From Hemicordylus capensis (lineage: Eukaryota; Chordata; Lepidosauria; Squamata; Cordylidae): DNA of 64,000 bases. Made by a program: the position numbers and the translations under genes. Under the pieces are notes generated by a model. It worked only from the letters and a program-made list of their open reading frames with translations. It was not told the DNA's origin and did not search any database. This document shows, piece by piece, positions 9,901-23,700 of the stretch (position 1 is its first letter; each line of letters starts with the position of its first letter). The stretch spans positions 9,826,482 to 9,890,481 of the forward strand of contig NC_069671.1 of NCBI RefSeq assembly GCF_027244095.1, given 5' to 3'.

Positions 9901-12900
9901 TCGTATAGCTGGGAGTAGCGAGAAGCCATGCCCTCTTCTCCCGGTGTTGGCCACGCCTTCTTGCATCAGTGTGCATCTGATGTCAGACGCATGCCGATGT
10001 AGCAGGTCTGGCACATGAGATCATTCCTGGGCTGCTGAAAAGTCCCCAACTACCCTGCTGTTCTTACTGCTCTGATATGAGCAATATTTTTATTTCCCCG
10101 CTTGCAAAACACCCTGGCAGCTCTGGTGAGTTTTCAGTTTATTAGCTTTTATCAGATCAAGGCCAGCTAACTAACAAAAAAAAAGTAGCTCAATTAATTT
10201 CTCCAGCCACCTGTACGTGTAAAAAAAATCTGAATTTTGTACAGCCTGAGCCATGTCCTTTCTTTTCCTTGGGTGTGTATTTTGTTGATCAGTAGACTGT
10301 GATATGTTTTGATTGGCTGGAAGTAGCTTATCTGTTTCTGCAGTCGACTTGTGCTGTATAATACAGTGCAGGAAGCACACGTCTCTTGTAACCTACTGCA
10401 ATTGTTTGGTGTGTGGTTTTTAAAATCTCATTTGTTTTTTCTCCAAAGGTGGAAGAAGTTAGAAAGTATATAACCAAAATAACAGATATATTGGAAGAAG
10501 TGAAGAAGAAGCACAGCGTTATTCTTTCCGCCACGCATCCTAAAGACAGTAAGAGTCTCATCCTTGTGTCTTATTTAAAATGCGTGGCTGGCGGACTTGA
10601 ATGGAAGTTAGTAGCTAGTTGTCTGTTACCATATGGAGCTAGAACAGCAGGTTTCTAAAGTGTAAGCTGAGCTTCCCTTGCGAAGCTTGAGGTGCTGTCT
10701 TAAGGAGTCACTAGCAGAAAGGAGGAGAGCTGATCTTGATGTAGCGAGCATGAATTGTCCCCTTTCCTAAGCAAGGTCTGTCCTGGTTTGCATTTGGATG
10801 GGTGACAACGTGAGCACTGTCTGCTGTAAGCTATTCTCCTTGGGGGATGAAGTCATAGCTCAGCATCTGCCCTGCATGCAGATGGTCTCTGGTTCAATCC
10901 CTGGCATCTCCAGGTAGGGCTGAGAGAGACTCCTGCCTGTAACCTTGGAGAAGCCGCTGCCAGTCTGTGTCGACAATACTGAGCTAGATAGACCAATGGT
11001 CTGACTCAGTAGAAGGCAGCTCCCCATGTTCCTTTGTGTTCTCCCTTTGTGTCCCTTCATAAGGAAGGGGAGTGACATCACTATTGTGTATATGAGATGA
11101 TCCTGATTGCCCCACTGGTTGTCACTGTTGCCTCTAAGGCGTGTGCACGTGCGTGCACTCACAAGTTTTCCAATATCTGCTCAGATAATTTTAGATCCTG
11201 GTCAGGTTAAATTAGGAAGGCCCCATTCTGAATGCATGTGTGCACACAGTGCCTTGATGCTGCTGCCCAGAACAAAACTCATTCCTCACAGAGATGAAAA
11301 AAATTAGAGGGACCACTGTTGGGTGTCACTTGGACTTCTGTTTCGTGCCCTTTTTAAAGAATTCCTTAAAGCCTTCTGCTGCAGATACAGGCAGTAATGG
11401 GCTTGATGAGGGATAAGAAACTGAAGCTGACTCCAAGCAAGACAGCGGTGCTCATTGTTGGGGGTCCTAATCAGGTCCATAGCTTGGGAGTGCTCTTGGA
11501 CCAGGGTCTCACCCTGGTGCCTCAGTTTGAGGCTCTGGCCAGGAGCGCTTTTTACCAGCTGCAATTGATTCTGCAATTCCGCCCATTCCTTGAGGAGAAT
11601 GACCTGAAAATAGTAATATACCAGCTGGTAACCTCCAGGCTGGACTACTGCAATGCAGTCTGTGTAGGGCTACCTTTGTATGAAGTTGGGAAACTTCAGT
11701 TAATTCAAAAGATGGTAGCCAGATTGGTCTGTGGGATATTCTGGAGAGACCACATTATGCCTGTTCTTAAACAGTTGCACTGGCTGCTGATTTGTTTCCA
11801 GGCAAAGTACAAAGTGCTGGTTATCACCTTTAGAATGGCGTAGGTCCAGCTTATCTGAGAGAGTGCCTTTCTCTAAAAGATCCCCACCACTTATTAAGAT
11901 CATCAGGAGCGTCAGTCTTTGGGTGCCTCCGGTTCATCTGGTAGCGACCTGGGATCAGGCCTTCTCAGTTGTCGCCCCTTGGTTGTGGAACGCACTCCCT
12001 GTGGATATAAGAGGATTATCTTCCTTGGAGGCCTTCTGGAAAGCCTTAAAGACCCATCTTTTATTTTTATTTTTTAATTTTTATTAGCCATTTTATTTAT
12101 TTATATTTTGTAAACCGCTTTGGAAATTTTAATGGAAAAGTGGTATATAAATATTCATCATATTGTTTTGTATCTCTTTAGCCCAGCTTTTAATGATATC
12201 TCATTTTGATTTTAATGAGTTTTAATCTGGTTTAAAAGTTTTAACGAATTTTAATTATGTGTGCTTGATTTTAATGTAAACTGCCCTGAGCCACTTTAGG
12301 AAGGGTGGTATATAGAGTGAATAAATAAAATAAAATATTTTCAGCTCCATGAATGGACACACAACCCCATACCACCCCTGCTCTCTGACTTTTCATACAA
12401 AACTCGCAAGGATTCCCTAGTCTGGCACATTGTGTTCCCTGTATATTTCTTGCAGGAATCATTGCAAAGCTCTCCCAAGGAGTCAAAAAGGTTATGTTGG
12501 TGCTGGCGCTTTATGGCTTCCTGCCATAAAGCCAGTGGCGTACGGCCAGTTTATGCACTGGGCAATATCAAGCAGTACACTTGTTTCTGGATTCTCCTGC
12601 TTCTGAAGGCAATGGTACCGTCTGAATGCTCCCCCATCTTAAAAAATGCAAAGAAACCTCCCTGCACTTACAAAGCCAGCGTGTGGGTGAGAAGTGTTCC
12701 ATGCTAGCACTCATGGAAAACGCAGATTGGTCTGGTGATATATGTAGGGACTAGCCTGAAAGAGGAAAGTTGGGGATTGTAACTCCCTCTGAAGAGCTGT
12801 TCAACATAACCAAAGGCAGGCATTCCTTACCAGTGTTCCATGTAAGAGGGATTCCCAGATGTTGACTACTTCTGGCCACTCCTGGCCTAGGAGGGCAACA

Positions 12901-14662
12901 GGGACATATGCGGCTGCCCCGAAGGTTTTTACAAAAACCACCAGAGGGGGGAAAGCGGCGGGAGGTGTAAGTGTGGCCTCCACCCCCTGCCCTTAAAGGG
13001 CCACCCCCGTCGCTTCCGAACTGCCTAGCCACAGTTGCATGCACATCCCTAGTTGTGGCTGGTGCAGCTGGGAAATATGGGAGTTGTAGACGACATCTGG
13101 GAATCCCTCTTACTGGGAACACTGGTGCCCAGATGTTGGACTGCCACTCGCATCAACCCAGCTACAATGTCCTTCGCCATTGTGGCTGGGGATGATGGGA
13201 GTTGTAGTCCAACCACATCTGGGTGCCCAAATTGGGAACTCCTGACCTAGCGTGCTTTATTATGGTGGTGGAGTGACTTGCTAAGTCCTAAGAGTTGTTT
13301 GCTGCTACTGTACTTCTTATCAAGCCCTCCCTCTCCAACCCAGAGCCCAGATGAGTCAAAATCCTTAACTTTCAGCCAGGAAAGATCCACCAGCATCAGT
13401 ACATGTAAGGTGGGTGATTCTATGTTTTTTACATGGAATCATGTTCTCCTGAAATCCAAGATACTTTCAAGTATCTTTAATACTTGAACCACCTACTTTA
13501 AAACCTAATGCCTTGGTATAGCTGGGCTACGTTTTGGGCAGAAGCCTTTTAAACTCCACTTGTTTTCTCTAACCATTGTGATCATGAGCTAATTTTAGCT
13601 CTCTGGCCTTAGATTCATGTATAGAGTGAGCTTCGTACAGTATTCTCTAGTGGAATACGAAGCAGTGCTTGGTACAGTTGTCTGTCTATGGGCAGGGGGG
13701 AAACAATGATCCAGTAATGAAAGCTCAGATATATAGAGCATTGTTTATAGGAAATTCTGTAAATTTGAAACAGGCTTTTGGAGTTATGCCAAGTGTACTA
13801 TGATTGCCACGAGCATTCTTGATCCACTAGCCTGACTATATTTGGAGTCAGATGAGATACAAGTTGGAAAAAACCTGCCACGTGGTAGTGGTTGACCCTG
13901 GAAGCATTTCGGCCACACGGAAACAATTATTTCTTCCGGACTCTTCCTATTAAGCTTTTTGCAAAGATCGCAGGGCCAATGAAATACCTTGGAAATCCAA
14001 AACCTTACTTGCTTGTGCAGATATAATGTGAACATATGTCAGGAGCAGGAGGCATATGTCAGGAGGCATAGGAACATGGGAAGCTGCCTACTACTACGAA
14101 TAATTATATACTGCTCTTTAACCAAAGTTCTCAAATCGGTTTACATAGAAAAATAAATACATGAATAAGATGGCTCCCTGTCCTAAGATAGCTCACAGTC
14201 TAAAAAGATACATAAGGCAAACACCAGCAACAGCCACTGGAGGGATACTGTGCTGGGATTAGATAGGGCCAGTTGTTCTCCCCCTGCTAAATATAAGAGA
14301 ATCACCACTTTAAATTGTGTCTCTTTGCTCAGTTAGCAGGGGCCAGTATTGACGTGCTAGCTCAGTATTGTCTACCCAGACTGGCAGCGGCTTTTCCAAG
14401 GTTGCAGGCAGGAGTCTCTCCCAGCACTACCTGGAGATGCTACCAGAGAGGGAACTTGGAACCTTCTGCTGCAAGCATACAGGTGCTCTTCCCAGGGCAA
14501 TCCCCCTCCTAAAGGAAATGTCTTAGGGCCATTTTTTCCGCTGGCCGCTCCCGCAGCCGCCATTTTCTTCCTGCCGGTACCCGTGGCTATCCGGTAACTC
14601 TCCAAATCCTCACGAGAGCTGCCATGCATGGGATTAGCCACAGGTATGCCTCAGAAAAGTAT

Positions 14663-14705
<43 letters not shown>

Positions 14706-17700
14706 TTTTACATTTTATATCCTGCAGGGATATTATACCGGTAGGTCACTATTTGTTGTAAATGGCTCTAAACATTTACATTTCGTATTTCGTTAAGAAA
14801 CCAAGGAAGAGCTTGAAGAACTGAATAAAGAAATCAGGAAAACGGCAAATACAGTTCGTGCTAAATTGAAAGGTAAGTAGAATTTTACTCTGTTTCTTCT
14901 GGGCCACTGTCATACTTTTACAGTGGAATTGGGGGCCTTCTGTCAACCTGGTTGCTTTAGAGCAGGCCTGCACAATTTGCCATCACTACAAGGGAGGATG
15001 GAGTTGTAGTTCAGTGGTAGCGCATGCAGAAGGTCCCAGGTTCAGTACTTGGCATCTCTAGGTAAGCAGAGTCCACTCTGGCTTGCATTTGAATGGGAGT
15101 CGACATGTGTGAGCACTGTAAGATATTCCCCTTAAGGGATGGAACCACTCTGGGAAGAGCAACTGCATACTTGCATGCAGAAGGCTCCAAGTTCCCACCC
15201 TGGCATCTCCAATGCAGGGCAGAGAGAAACTCCTGTCTGCAACCTTGGAGAAGCCGCTGCCAGTCTGGGTGGACAATACTGAGCTAGATGGACCAAGGGT
15301 CTGACTCGCTAGAAGGCAGCTTCCACTAGGCACATATCATGACTCACTGGGTCCCTCTGTGTGTTAAAACTACTGGAACAAGAAAAAAATAAGGGGCATA
15401 GTACCTGGCTGATGGGCAAAACTTGGCTTTGTGAGTCATACAAGTAGTAAAGTAAAGATATACAAAGTAAAAGGTTTATATGCATATATATACACACACA
15501 CACACATTTTCAGCCTGATTAAAACGTAGATATGGGTAGGTCAGTTGGAATAATATTGTCTTTCACTGCTGTGGCAGAGAATTCCATCGATTGATTGTAC
15601 TTGGTTGCTGGAATCCTGCAAGTTTCAGCTTTCATTTAAATAATGAAAGGTTAAATAGCAAGTGAGTTCCTAGTAAAGCCTCCCCCTACCCACACTGGAA
15701 AGTAAGTATACGTAAAATTAGAGCACAATATGACCGTCAGTTGTAATGTGGCATATTCTAGATTTCTGAAATTGGAAGGCAAAATGTTAATTACATACAA
15801 AGGCACCCAGATAATCTGTTGCTCTCCACCTACTACTATGAATATTTACATACCGCTTTTCAACAAAGGTTCCCAAAAGGATTTATAGAGAGATAAATAA
15901 ATTAAATAGCTTCCTGTTCTCAAAGGGCTCAAAATCTAAAAAATAAACGTAAAATAGACACCAGGAACAGCCACTGGAGGCATGCTGTGTTGGGCTTGGA
16001 TAGAATCTCTTATCAGCCACCTAACAACATATTGTCAAGTTGGCCCTGCAAGTTGGGATATTTTGAATTATTTATTTGTGGATGAAACAGTGTGTCTTTG
16101 TTTCTGCAACAAACAAATTGGTGTGTGTTTATCCTTTTTAATGGCAGGGGTTGCAGGGAATTTCTGAAGAAGCAGGCTTTGGTGTAATTTTGGAAATGTG
16201 TATTGAGTGTCACATTTGTGTTTTGAGATGCTTTCTCTTCTATGTCTGTTCTTAGTCATGGAACAAAGTTTCACTCGGGATGAGAATGTTAATCGGACAT
16301 CGGCGGATGTCAGGATTCGAAAAACGCAGGTACAAGCAGCCGGTGTGCGCTGGAGAGTGGTGCTGTTCGTTTTTCCAAAGTAGATCACCCAGAAGCACCA
16401 CAGCGGGTTGAATATGGGGCTAAGTTGCAGAATCTATGCCTGGATACAAGACAACTTGGTCTGGGTGCCTGTTGGAGCAGTCATCTGATGGCCCCATTCT
16501 GTCTTGAGACCGCCGGCGAGCTCTCGTGTGTGTGTTGTGTCACTTTTGGACTCTTCAGCATGTGCACGTGGAGGTTCTGGGGCTGCCCTGGCTCCCTATT
16601 TGCTCCAGAGCATACCTACACTGGACACGTACTGATTTCATAGCCATTCCCTATTCCCAGGGATCCCTGGGTGACGAAGTTCAGTGAGGCTGTCCAGGGA
16701 TCTCCCAACAGGCAATCCTGAGCATCTTCATCAAGCCACCCTTTGGGGAAGAGCCATAACTTGGTCATAGGACAAATGATTGGTGGAAAGAAGGCCTCAG
16801 CTGCAGTCGCTGGGATCCCCAGTGAAAGGATTGGGGCCGTAGCTCAGTTGCAGAGCATCTGCTTTCCATGCAGAAGGTCCCAGGTTCCCTCCCTGGCAGC
16901 ATCTCCAAGATTGGGCTGAGAGAGACTCCCTCCTGGAACCCTGGAGAGCTATAGCCAGTCCGTGAAGACAATACTGAGCTAGAAGGACCAAGGGTCTGAC
17001 TCAGTATAAGGCTGCTTCCTGTGTCCAGGTGGGGCAGGGAAAGATCCCGGAGCCTGAAGCTCTGGAGAGCCGCAGCCAGGCAGTGCAGGCAGTGCTGAGA
17101 TAGACGGACCGAGGGACTGACTTGGAATAAGGCAGCTTCCTATGTAAGGATCTTGGGAGGAAGGCTAGGGGATGACATCCTTCTGCCTGCCGCCTTGAGG
17201 AGCTGCTGCCAGTCAGAGAAGGTAACACCCTGGTCTGAACAGACCACCATACTTAGTATTCAGGAGGCAGTTTCACAGGCTGGGGTATACAATTCCATAA
17301 CATGGTACGAAGGTGGTACAGGTTTGTCGTGTAGATGTGCCCCCCAGTGGATGTGCCCCCCAGATGTGCCCCACAGTGTTGGGCTGGAGCAGTATCTCCT
17401 GTTTGGAAGGACTTGTTTCATCATTCTAAGCCTTGCAGTTGGCTATCGTACACACATTCCTTAAGACACGGGGACTGTGCCAGTGACTAATGGTTCCACT
17501 CTTGCTGCTGCGTCTTTGGAACATCTGAAGTGGCTCAGAGACTGTCTTTGAGGCATTACAGAGGTGAACCTTGCCTCCAGGCGCATGTTAGATGGCCTCT
17601 GAATACCAGTTGCAGGGGAACAACAGTGGGAGAGGAGACCCGCCTTCATCTCTTACCTGTGGGCTTCCCAGAGATGTCTGGTGGGCCAGTGTGGGAAACA

Positions 17701-20700
17701 GGATGCTGGATTAGATGGGCCTTGAGCTGGATCCAGCCGGGCTGTTATTATCCAAAAGCAGCAAACAGAACATGAGAGCCAGCGTGGTGTAGTGGTTGGA
17801 GTGCTGGACTAGGACCGGGGAGACGTGAGTTCAAATCCCCATTCAGCCATGAGACTAGCTGGGTGACTCTGGGCCAGTCACTTCTCTCTCCGCCTAACTT
17901 ACTTCACAGGGGTGTTGTGAAAGAGAAACTTAAGTATGTAGTACACCGCTCTGGGCTCCTTGGAGGAAAAGTGGGATATAAATGTAACATCAACAACAAA
18001 AGGATGGAGGCAAACCCCATTGGGTCTGATGTAGGCTGTGGGGAAGGGTCCCTGGGCATTTCGAAGGAGTCCTAGTGCACATTGCTAAGTGTAGGGCATT
18101 CAGTTGTGTCTGTTGTGCAGGTTGTTTGTATGTGCAGCCTTTGTCTCCTGCCTCAAAGATTGCAGTGCACCAGAGCTGTGGCTGCATGTCGGGGTGAACA
18201 GCACGACGTTAGCACCTCAAACTACATTTGTGAAACAGTTCTGAAGCTGACATTACAAAACACATTTCCTTCTCGCCCCAGCACTTGGTATTGACCCGCA
18301 AGTTCGTGGAGGTCATGACGACATACAATGGAACCCAGACCCTCTTTCGAGAACGCACCAAAGATCAGATACGGCGGCAGCTAGAAATAAGTACGTTGGT
18401 TCCCCTTGGTTTTTCTGCTGCTATGAAAGCCTAGCACCTCGAAATAGCCCTTGTGGGAGGGATGAAGGGTGATTGGTTGTGCCACTTCCTTGATTTAAAT
18501 ACAACTGGGGTAGCCTTAAGTCATCTGGAGGCTTATTGCTCTGCTACTTGAGCCTCTGCAGGTAGCCCAGGTGTCTGCTACTTCGGGGGCTGGCAATCTT
18601 GGCTCTCCAGCTGTTGTTGAACTACAACTCCCATATCCCCAATGGCTTGGGATGATGGGAGTTGTAGTTTGACAGCAGCTAGAGAACCAAGATTGCCTAC
18701 CCTTATACTACAACAAATACTTATATACTGCCTTCCTATATAGAGTATGCACCAGCATTCTCTCTAATTTATTTCTTATGTGTGCAGAATGCGTTTTGTT
18801 CTGGGCAGCAGTATCAGGGCAGTGTGTGCACACGTGCATTCAGAGTGGGGCCTTCCTGACCAGGATCTAAAATTAACTGAGTGGACATCTAAAAATATGT
18901 GAAAATACACACACACACACACACACCCCTCTTAGAGGGAACACTGGTATGCGCCTCGGAAAATGAACTACTTATTCAATAGCTTTTTGTTCTTACAGGA
19001 AATGTAGAAGTACAGCCTGAACTTAGTTCACGCATTAACTATCTTTGCAAAAAGATAACTATTTTAAAGACAAACTTCAGAATCCATCTTAGAGTAAATT
19101 ATATCTATCCTATGAAAGAGAGCTATTTCAGTCCTCAAAACTTCCAGAGAGGGTAACAGTGTTTATTTCAGCAAAATAACTCGGCCTTGTGCACCTTAAA
19201 GACTAACAAACATGTTGTATAGCATAAGCTTTCATGGACTGCAGTCCACTTTATCAGATGCATGAGATCTTATCCTAGGTGGGGTGGGGGGTTGGTGGGG
19301 AGGGGAGTAGGGAGTGGGGGAGAGACTTCAGCTGGTCTCAGGTGAGATATTAAAACGTATTGTTTGACAGGCACAATATAAGTCAGTATTCATAAAGTAA
19401 CATAAAATATGAATTTATGTCTGCTCTTTTAACAAAATAGCTCAAGATGAATTGTATATCTCTGCACTGTCATTTAACAGTGAGAGGCAGCCCTTTCTTT
19501 ACAGCTTGCAGGGTACTGGCAAATTAGTTATTAGATGCTGTGCAATAACCAATGTCTGTAATTTCTTACTAGCTGGAAAAGGCACAACTGACGAAGAACT
19601 GGAAGAGATGTTAGAAAGCGGCAATCTTTCTATTTTCACTTCTGACGTATGTGTTTCTGATTGACTTTGTTGCCCTTACTGTTTGATGATAATAGTTTGG
19701 ATCTTGATGGCTCCAGGCTGCCTCCAGGCCCAGAGGCAATATTCAGGATGTCTCTGAATATCCGTTGCAGGGGAGCAACAGCAGGAGAGAAGGCATCTCT
19801 CGCTTGTGGGCTTCCTAATGGCATCTAGTGGGCTACTGTAGAAAACAGGATGCTGGACTAGACAGGCCATGGGCCTGATCCAGCGTGGCTGTTCTTAGAT
19901 TATTCAAAGGTGCCTTTTGCTAGCAGGAATCTTCTTCTACTCACAGATCTATTTCTTACTTGGTGGAAGACACTAAGTTGCATGAAATGCATGGCCCCAA
20001 ACCATTTTTCCATTTGCAGAAGCTCTCTCACAAAATTTTCTATAGGAGCCTTCTTCTCAACAATCCAGCAGGACTGTACAACCTTAGCCCTCCTGCAGAT
20101 GTTGGACTGTAACTCCCACAATCCCTGGCTACTGGCCACTGTGACTGGGGATGCTGGGAGTTGTAGTCCAAAACAGCTGGAGTTGTGCAGCCCTGCAGTA
20201 GTGTATATTCTGCAGCCTGCATCTTCCTGGATTCACCCTGTTTCTCTTGCTGCAATACAAGCTCTGATGTATTGTGGCACTGCACTGTGAGGAATCTTCT
20301 CATGTCCAAGCACAAGGGAATCCTCAGAACAGCACTAAAAGACGTCTGTCTGTTTCCGCTCACAGTTTGTTGGATCAAAGCCAGTATTTCCCAAGCATTT
20401 AAAAGAAAATGGGGTGCTGTACAATATAAAATATAGAATTAGCCACCATCAAATCCTGCTTGCAGGCCTCATGTGGGGCGTGTGTGAGTGTGTGTTCAGT
20501 TTCTGTATTATATGTCTACTCAAAAGTGCCAGCAGGATATTGGATTTAGAGTCTGTTCCCTCTTTCTATCCCCCAAAGATCATTCTGGACACCAAAATTA
20601 CTAGACAAGCTCTAGATGAAATTGAGTCTCGACACAAAGACATCATAAAACTGGAATCCAGTATACAAGAGCTGCATGAAATGTTCATGGACATGGCCAT

Positions 20701-23700
20701 GTTGGTTGAAGTTCAGGTAGGATATCCAAGTATAAAGTGTGCCGTTGAGTTAGTGTTGACTCCTGGCACCCACAGAGCCCTGTGGTTGTCTTTGGTAGAA
20801 TACAGGAGGGGTTGACCATTGCCTCCTCTTGCGCAGTATGAGAGGATGCCTTTCAGACTCTTCCTGTTTTGCTTCTGCCCGATATAGGTGTTTCCCATAG
20901 TCTGGGAAATATACCAGCGGAGATTCGAACTAGCAACCTCTGGCTTGCTAGTCAAGTCATTTCCCCACTGCACCATTAGGTATAGCTGTTTTAATACATC
21001 ATTTTTGGTTCAAGTTTTGCCACTAAAAGAACTTTGGATTGTTCGAGTTGGCCACACACAACTCTCAAAGCACTTGGTTGAAGTCTGTGACTTCTTCTTT
21101 CACAACCTCCACTAAAATAGAAAGGGGAGATGTAGTTTTGGGCTCGACATTGAACAGATTCAATGTCGAGCCAGTTCGGTTCAGTGGTCCAGGGTCGAAC
21201 CGAACCACCCCCTGTTCGGAACCCCAGACCAAATCCCCGCACCCGACTTTTCCAGGGTTCATGAACAGTATGGCCCGGGATGCTGGGAGTTGTAGTCAAC
21301 AACATCTGGGAATCCCTGTTAGAGAACACTGGTCACAGTGTTGTGGACCTGAAAGCATCTGTACTGAAAATGATCCACTCTGGTCGCCCTCTGAACTAGA
21401 AAATAACAGCAGGAGTTCATCATCAAGTTTGATTGTATTGAACAGGGATTAAATAGAGTATGGTTTCCTGTTGCAGGAAGGCTGTTCTCATGTGCAGCCT
21501 AACAATTGAAAACTGCCAGGGTCAGGCCCAATCCCAGCGGAGCAGTGCCTTTTAGTCGAGGTTAAGGGAGCGAGTGTTCCTTTAACTCAGGCTCCAGAGT
21601 CATGTGTCTCCTCAGGCTGCATGGAGCCCAAGGAGACACAGAGATGGGTGCCTAGAGCACCCCTCCCTCCTTGCAGGAATCCCCCAGTGCACCATGCATT
21701 GTGGGATACCCGGAGGCCAGGCACAGTGCTGCTCATCTGGGAGCACAGTCTGTGCTCCCAGCAACATATGAAGGATCATCTGTGGGAAGGAAAGGTTCTT
21801 CGTGGTCTCTGTGCATCACACTTGGGTATGCACCTGTGCAGAGCCACAAACTCCGAATGTTCCTGAACGAAGTACCTGCTGTATTTTAAACCCTGCCCCT
21901 TTAGGAATCTTAGAATGTTCCCATCCTGTGACTTCAACTGCCCATTTTCCTGCATTTCTCCAGGAACAACTCAGCATCTGAGAAAGTGGGTTGACTAAAA
22001 CTCCCATAATCCCCAGCCACAGGTGATTGGAGCTGGCGATGATTGGGGTTGTGGTCAACGTCCTCTGGGAATCCCTGTTAAAAGGAACACTGGTTGTTGC
22101 CCACAAATGCTTGTGCTATATTAAATCATCGTATAATCCTTTCAGTTAGTCTGAGTGCTACCTATTTCAAGTACTTATTAAAATATTAATTTAAAAGGCA
22201 CTGCCTTATTCTGTTTTAATCTATATATTTGACTTAACGCAGCATATCACATTTGTTGTCAAGTAAGCTAGTGCCATATTTGTTCCTGTATCCTTGACCC
22301 GCTTTTCCTGTTTCTTTCCCCCTGACGTTCACAGTGAAGGGGGTAAACTTAGACCTTTCATCCCTTTTCAAAGTGCAGTATATCTGCTGACTGTGTTTCG
22401 GCATCTACCACATTTAGGGAAATACTATGCAAATTTTGTGAGCAGCGGTTGACTGAATATTCAGTTTGGCTCTAGTCCCCTGTTCTGAGAGAGAATTCAG
22501 TTGCCTGGTCTGCCTTGAAGCTTGTATAAACGGTCATGTGTCAGCAGGTATGATTTGCCTTTTCATGATTAGCTGAACCTTTGCATAAAATGAGTGTGTG
22601 TATGTTTTAACTGAACTCTAAATCTGCACTGAATGTGCTATTTTGGGATGGGCTTTGTAGCTTAAAAGTTAAGTGGATTCCTTTGTGGGCTTTTAAGTTA
22701 TGAAACTGATTGCCAGGAAACTTGGGACTGACAAGGAAGTACTTAGTGCATACTTCATCTATAGAATTCTCTGCCAAGGGATGTGGTCATGGCTACCAGC
22801 TTGCATGGCTCTAAAAGCAGCGAAGACACATTCATGGAGGACAGTCTGTCAGTCCTGAGGGCTATAGGCTACCTCCAGGCTCGGAGACAGGATGCCTCTG
22901 AATCCCAGTTGCAGGGGAGCAACAGTGGGAGAGGGGGCACACCTTCATCTCTTGCCTGTGGGCTTCCCAGAGTCTTCTGGTGGGCCTCTGTGGGAAACAG
23001 GATGCTGAACAAGACAGGCCTTGGGACTGATCCAGCAGGGCTGTTCTTAACTTAACATAGAAGTGAATGTTACATGGGCATCTGTTTTAACACTTTGCTG
23101 TTTAATGCTGCTGATGTAATGTCTTCTGATGGACAGAACCGCACAGGTAATACTTCAACATTCCCGTGTTTCACATACATCATCCCCTAGGTCTGTTCAT
23201 CAAACCCATGAGAGTCCTGTATAGTGGCATTGCAACTGGGTACATCCAAAAGCATGCACATCCAGGGATACTGCATGCTTCCAGCCTGCCTGTAGAGCGA
23301 CGTCACGTGCTCCCAGTCTGTTCATCCATGAATATCCCATGCCCCTAGCTGAGCCAGCTCACTCTAGTGCATTGCCTAAGGTAGAAAACCCCAAGGGTAT
23401 ATCTCCTCCTGCTTGTTGACATGCAACCTAGACCACTGGGAAGTTCTCCTATTTAGCCGCCTCCTTCATTTTAGTACCTGTGCAAGAGCACTTCCCAGCG
23501 GGGCCAGATTTTTCTGTCTGCAGCTTGTCCTTAACATACTCCAGGTTTGTTTGTTTTGTTCTTTCAATAAGAAGGATTGTTCTTAATAAAAAGTGTGAGC
23601 TGGTGGCAGTGCTGGGTCCTTAGGAGGAAAGTGGGCCAAGTGTTGAAAGAGAGAAGTGGTATTTTACCAATTTTAATGTGCACTCATGCCTAATATGCAC

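Larger units (their letters stand above)
8664..10448 (+). other. STX2 intron 2
   Basis: Contains a CR1 3' end split by a CORE-type SINE (9085-9412) and a hAT-like repeat starting near 9740. The remainder shows nothing recognisable. Confidence 0.8.
10549..14797 (+). other. STX2 intron 3
   Basis: Almost filled with mobile-element remains: a 5S+tRNA SINE, a hAT MITE, an L2-type LINE fragment, a hAT MITE holding a second DNA element, and an SINE holding an L2-tailed repeat. About 13260-14060 shows nothing recognised. Confidence 0.8.
14873..16255 (+). other. STX2 intron 4
   Basis: Contains a chimeric SINE (14995-15345) and an L2-tailed repeat (15830-16010). The middle (15350-15820) shows only a short CA run near 15490. 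Confidence 0.8.
16330..18281 (+). other. STX2 intron 5
   Basis: Holds tandem SINE remains (16830-17145), a CR1 3' fragment (17555-17745) and a well-preserved CORE-type SINE (17773-17998). No other exon is seen. Confidence 0.8.
18391..19572 (+). other. STX2 intron 6
   Basis: Contains a palindromic MITE (18590-18710) and a hAT-type MITE with a CA microsatellite (18765-18957). The rest (18960-19570) shows nothing recognised beyond G-rich DNA near 19270-19320. Confidence 0.75.
19647..20578 (+). other. STX2 intron 7
   Basis: A CR1 3' fragment (19690-19905) and a palindromic MITE (20070-20200) occupy much of it. Nothing else was recognised. Confidence 0.8.

Noticed and set aside
16833-16900. tRNA-like sequences with A and B boxes at many sites
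   Set aside because: All are followed by the common SINE body and lack a pairing acceptor stem, so they are SINE heads and not tRNA genes.
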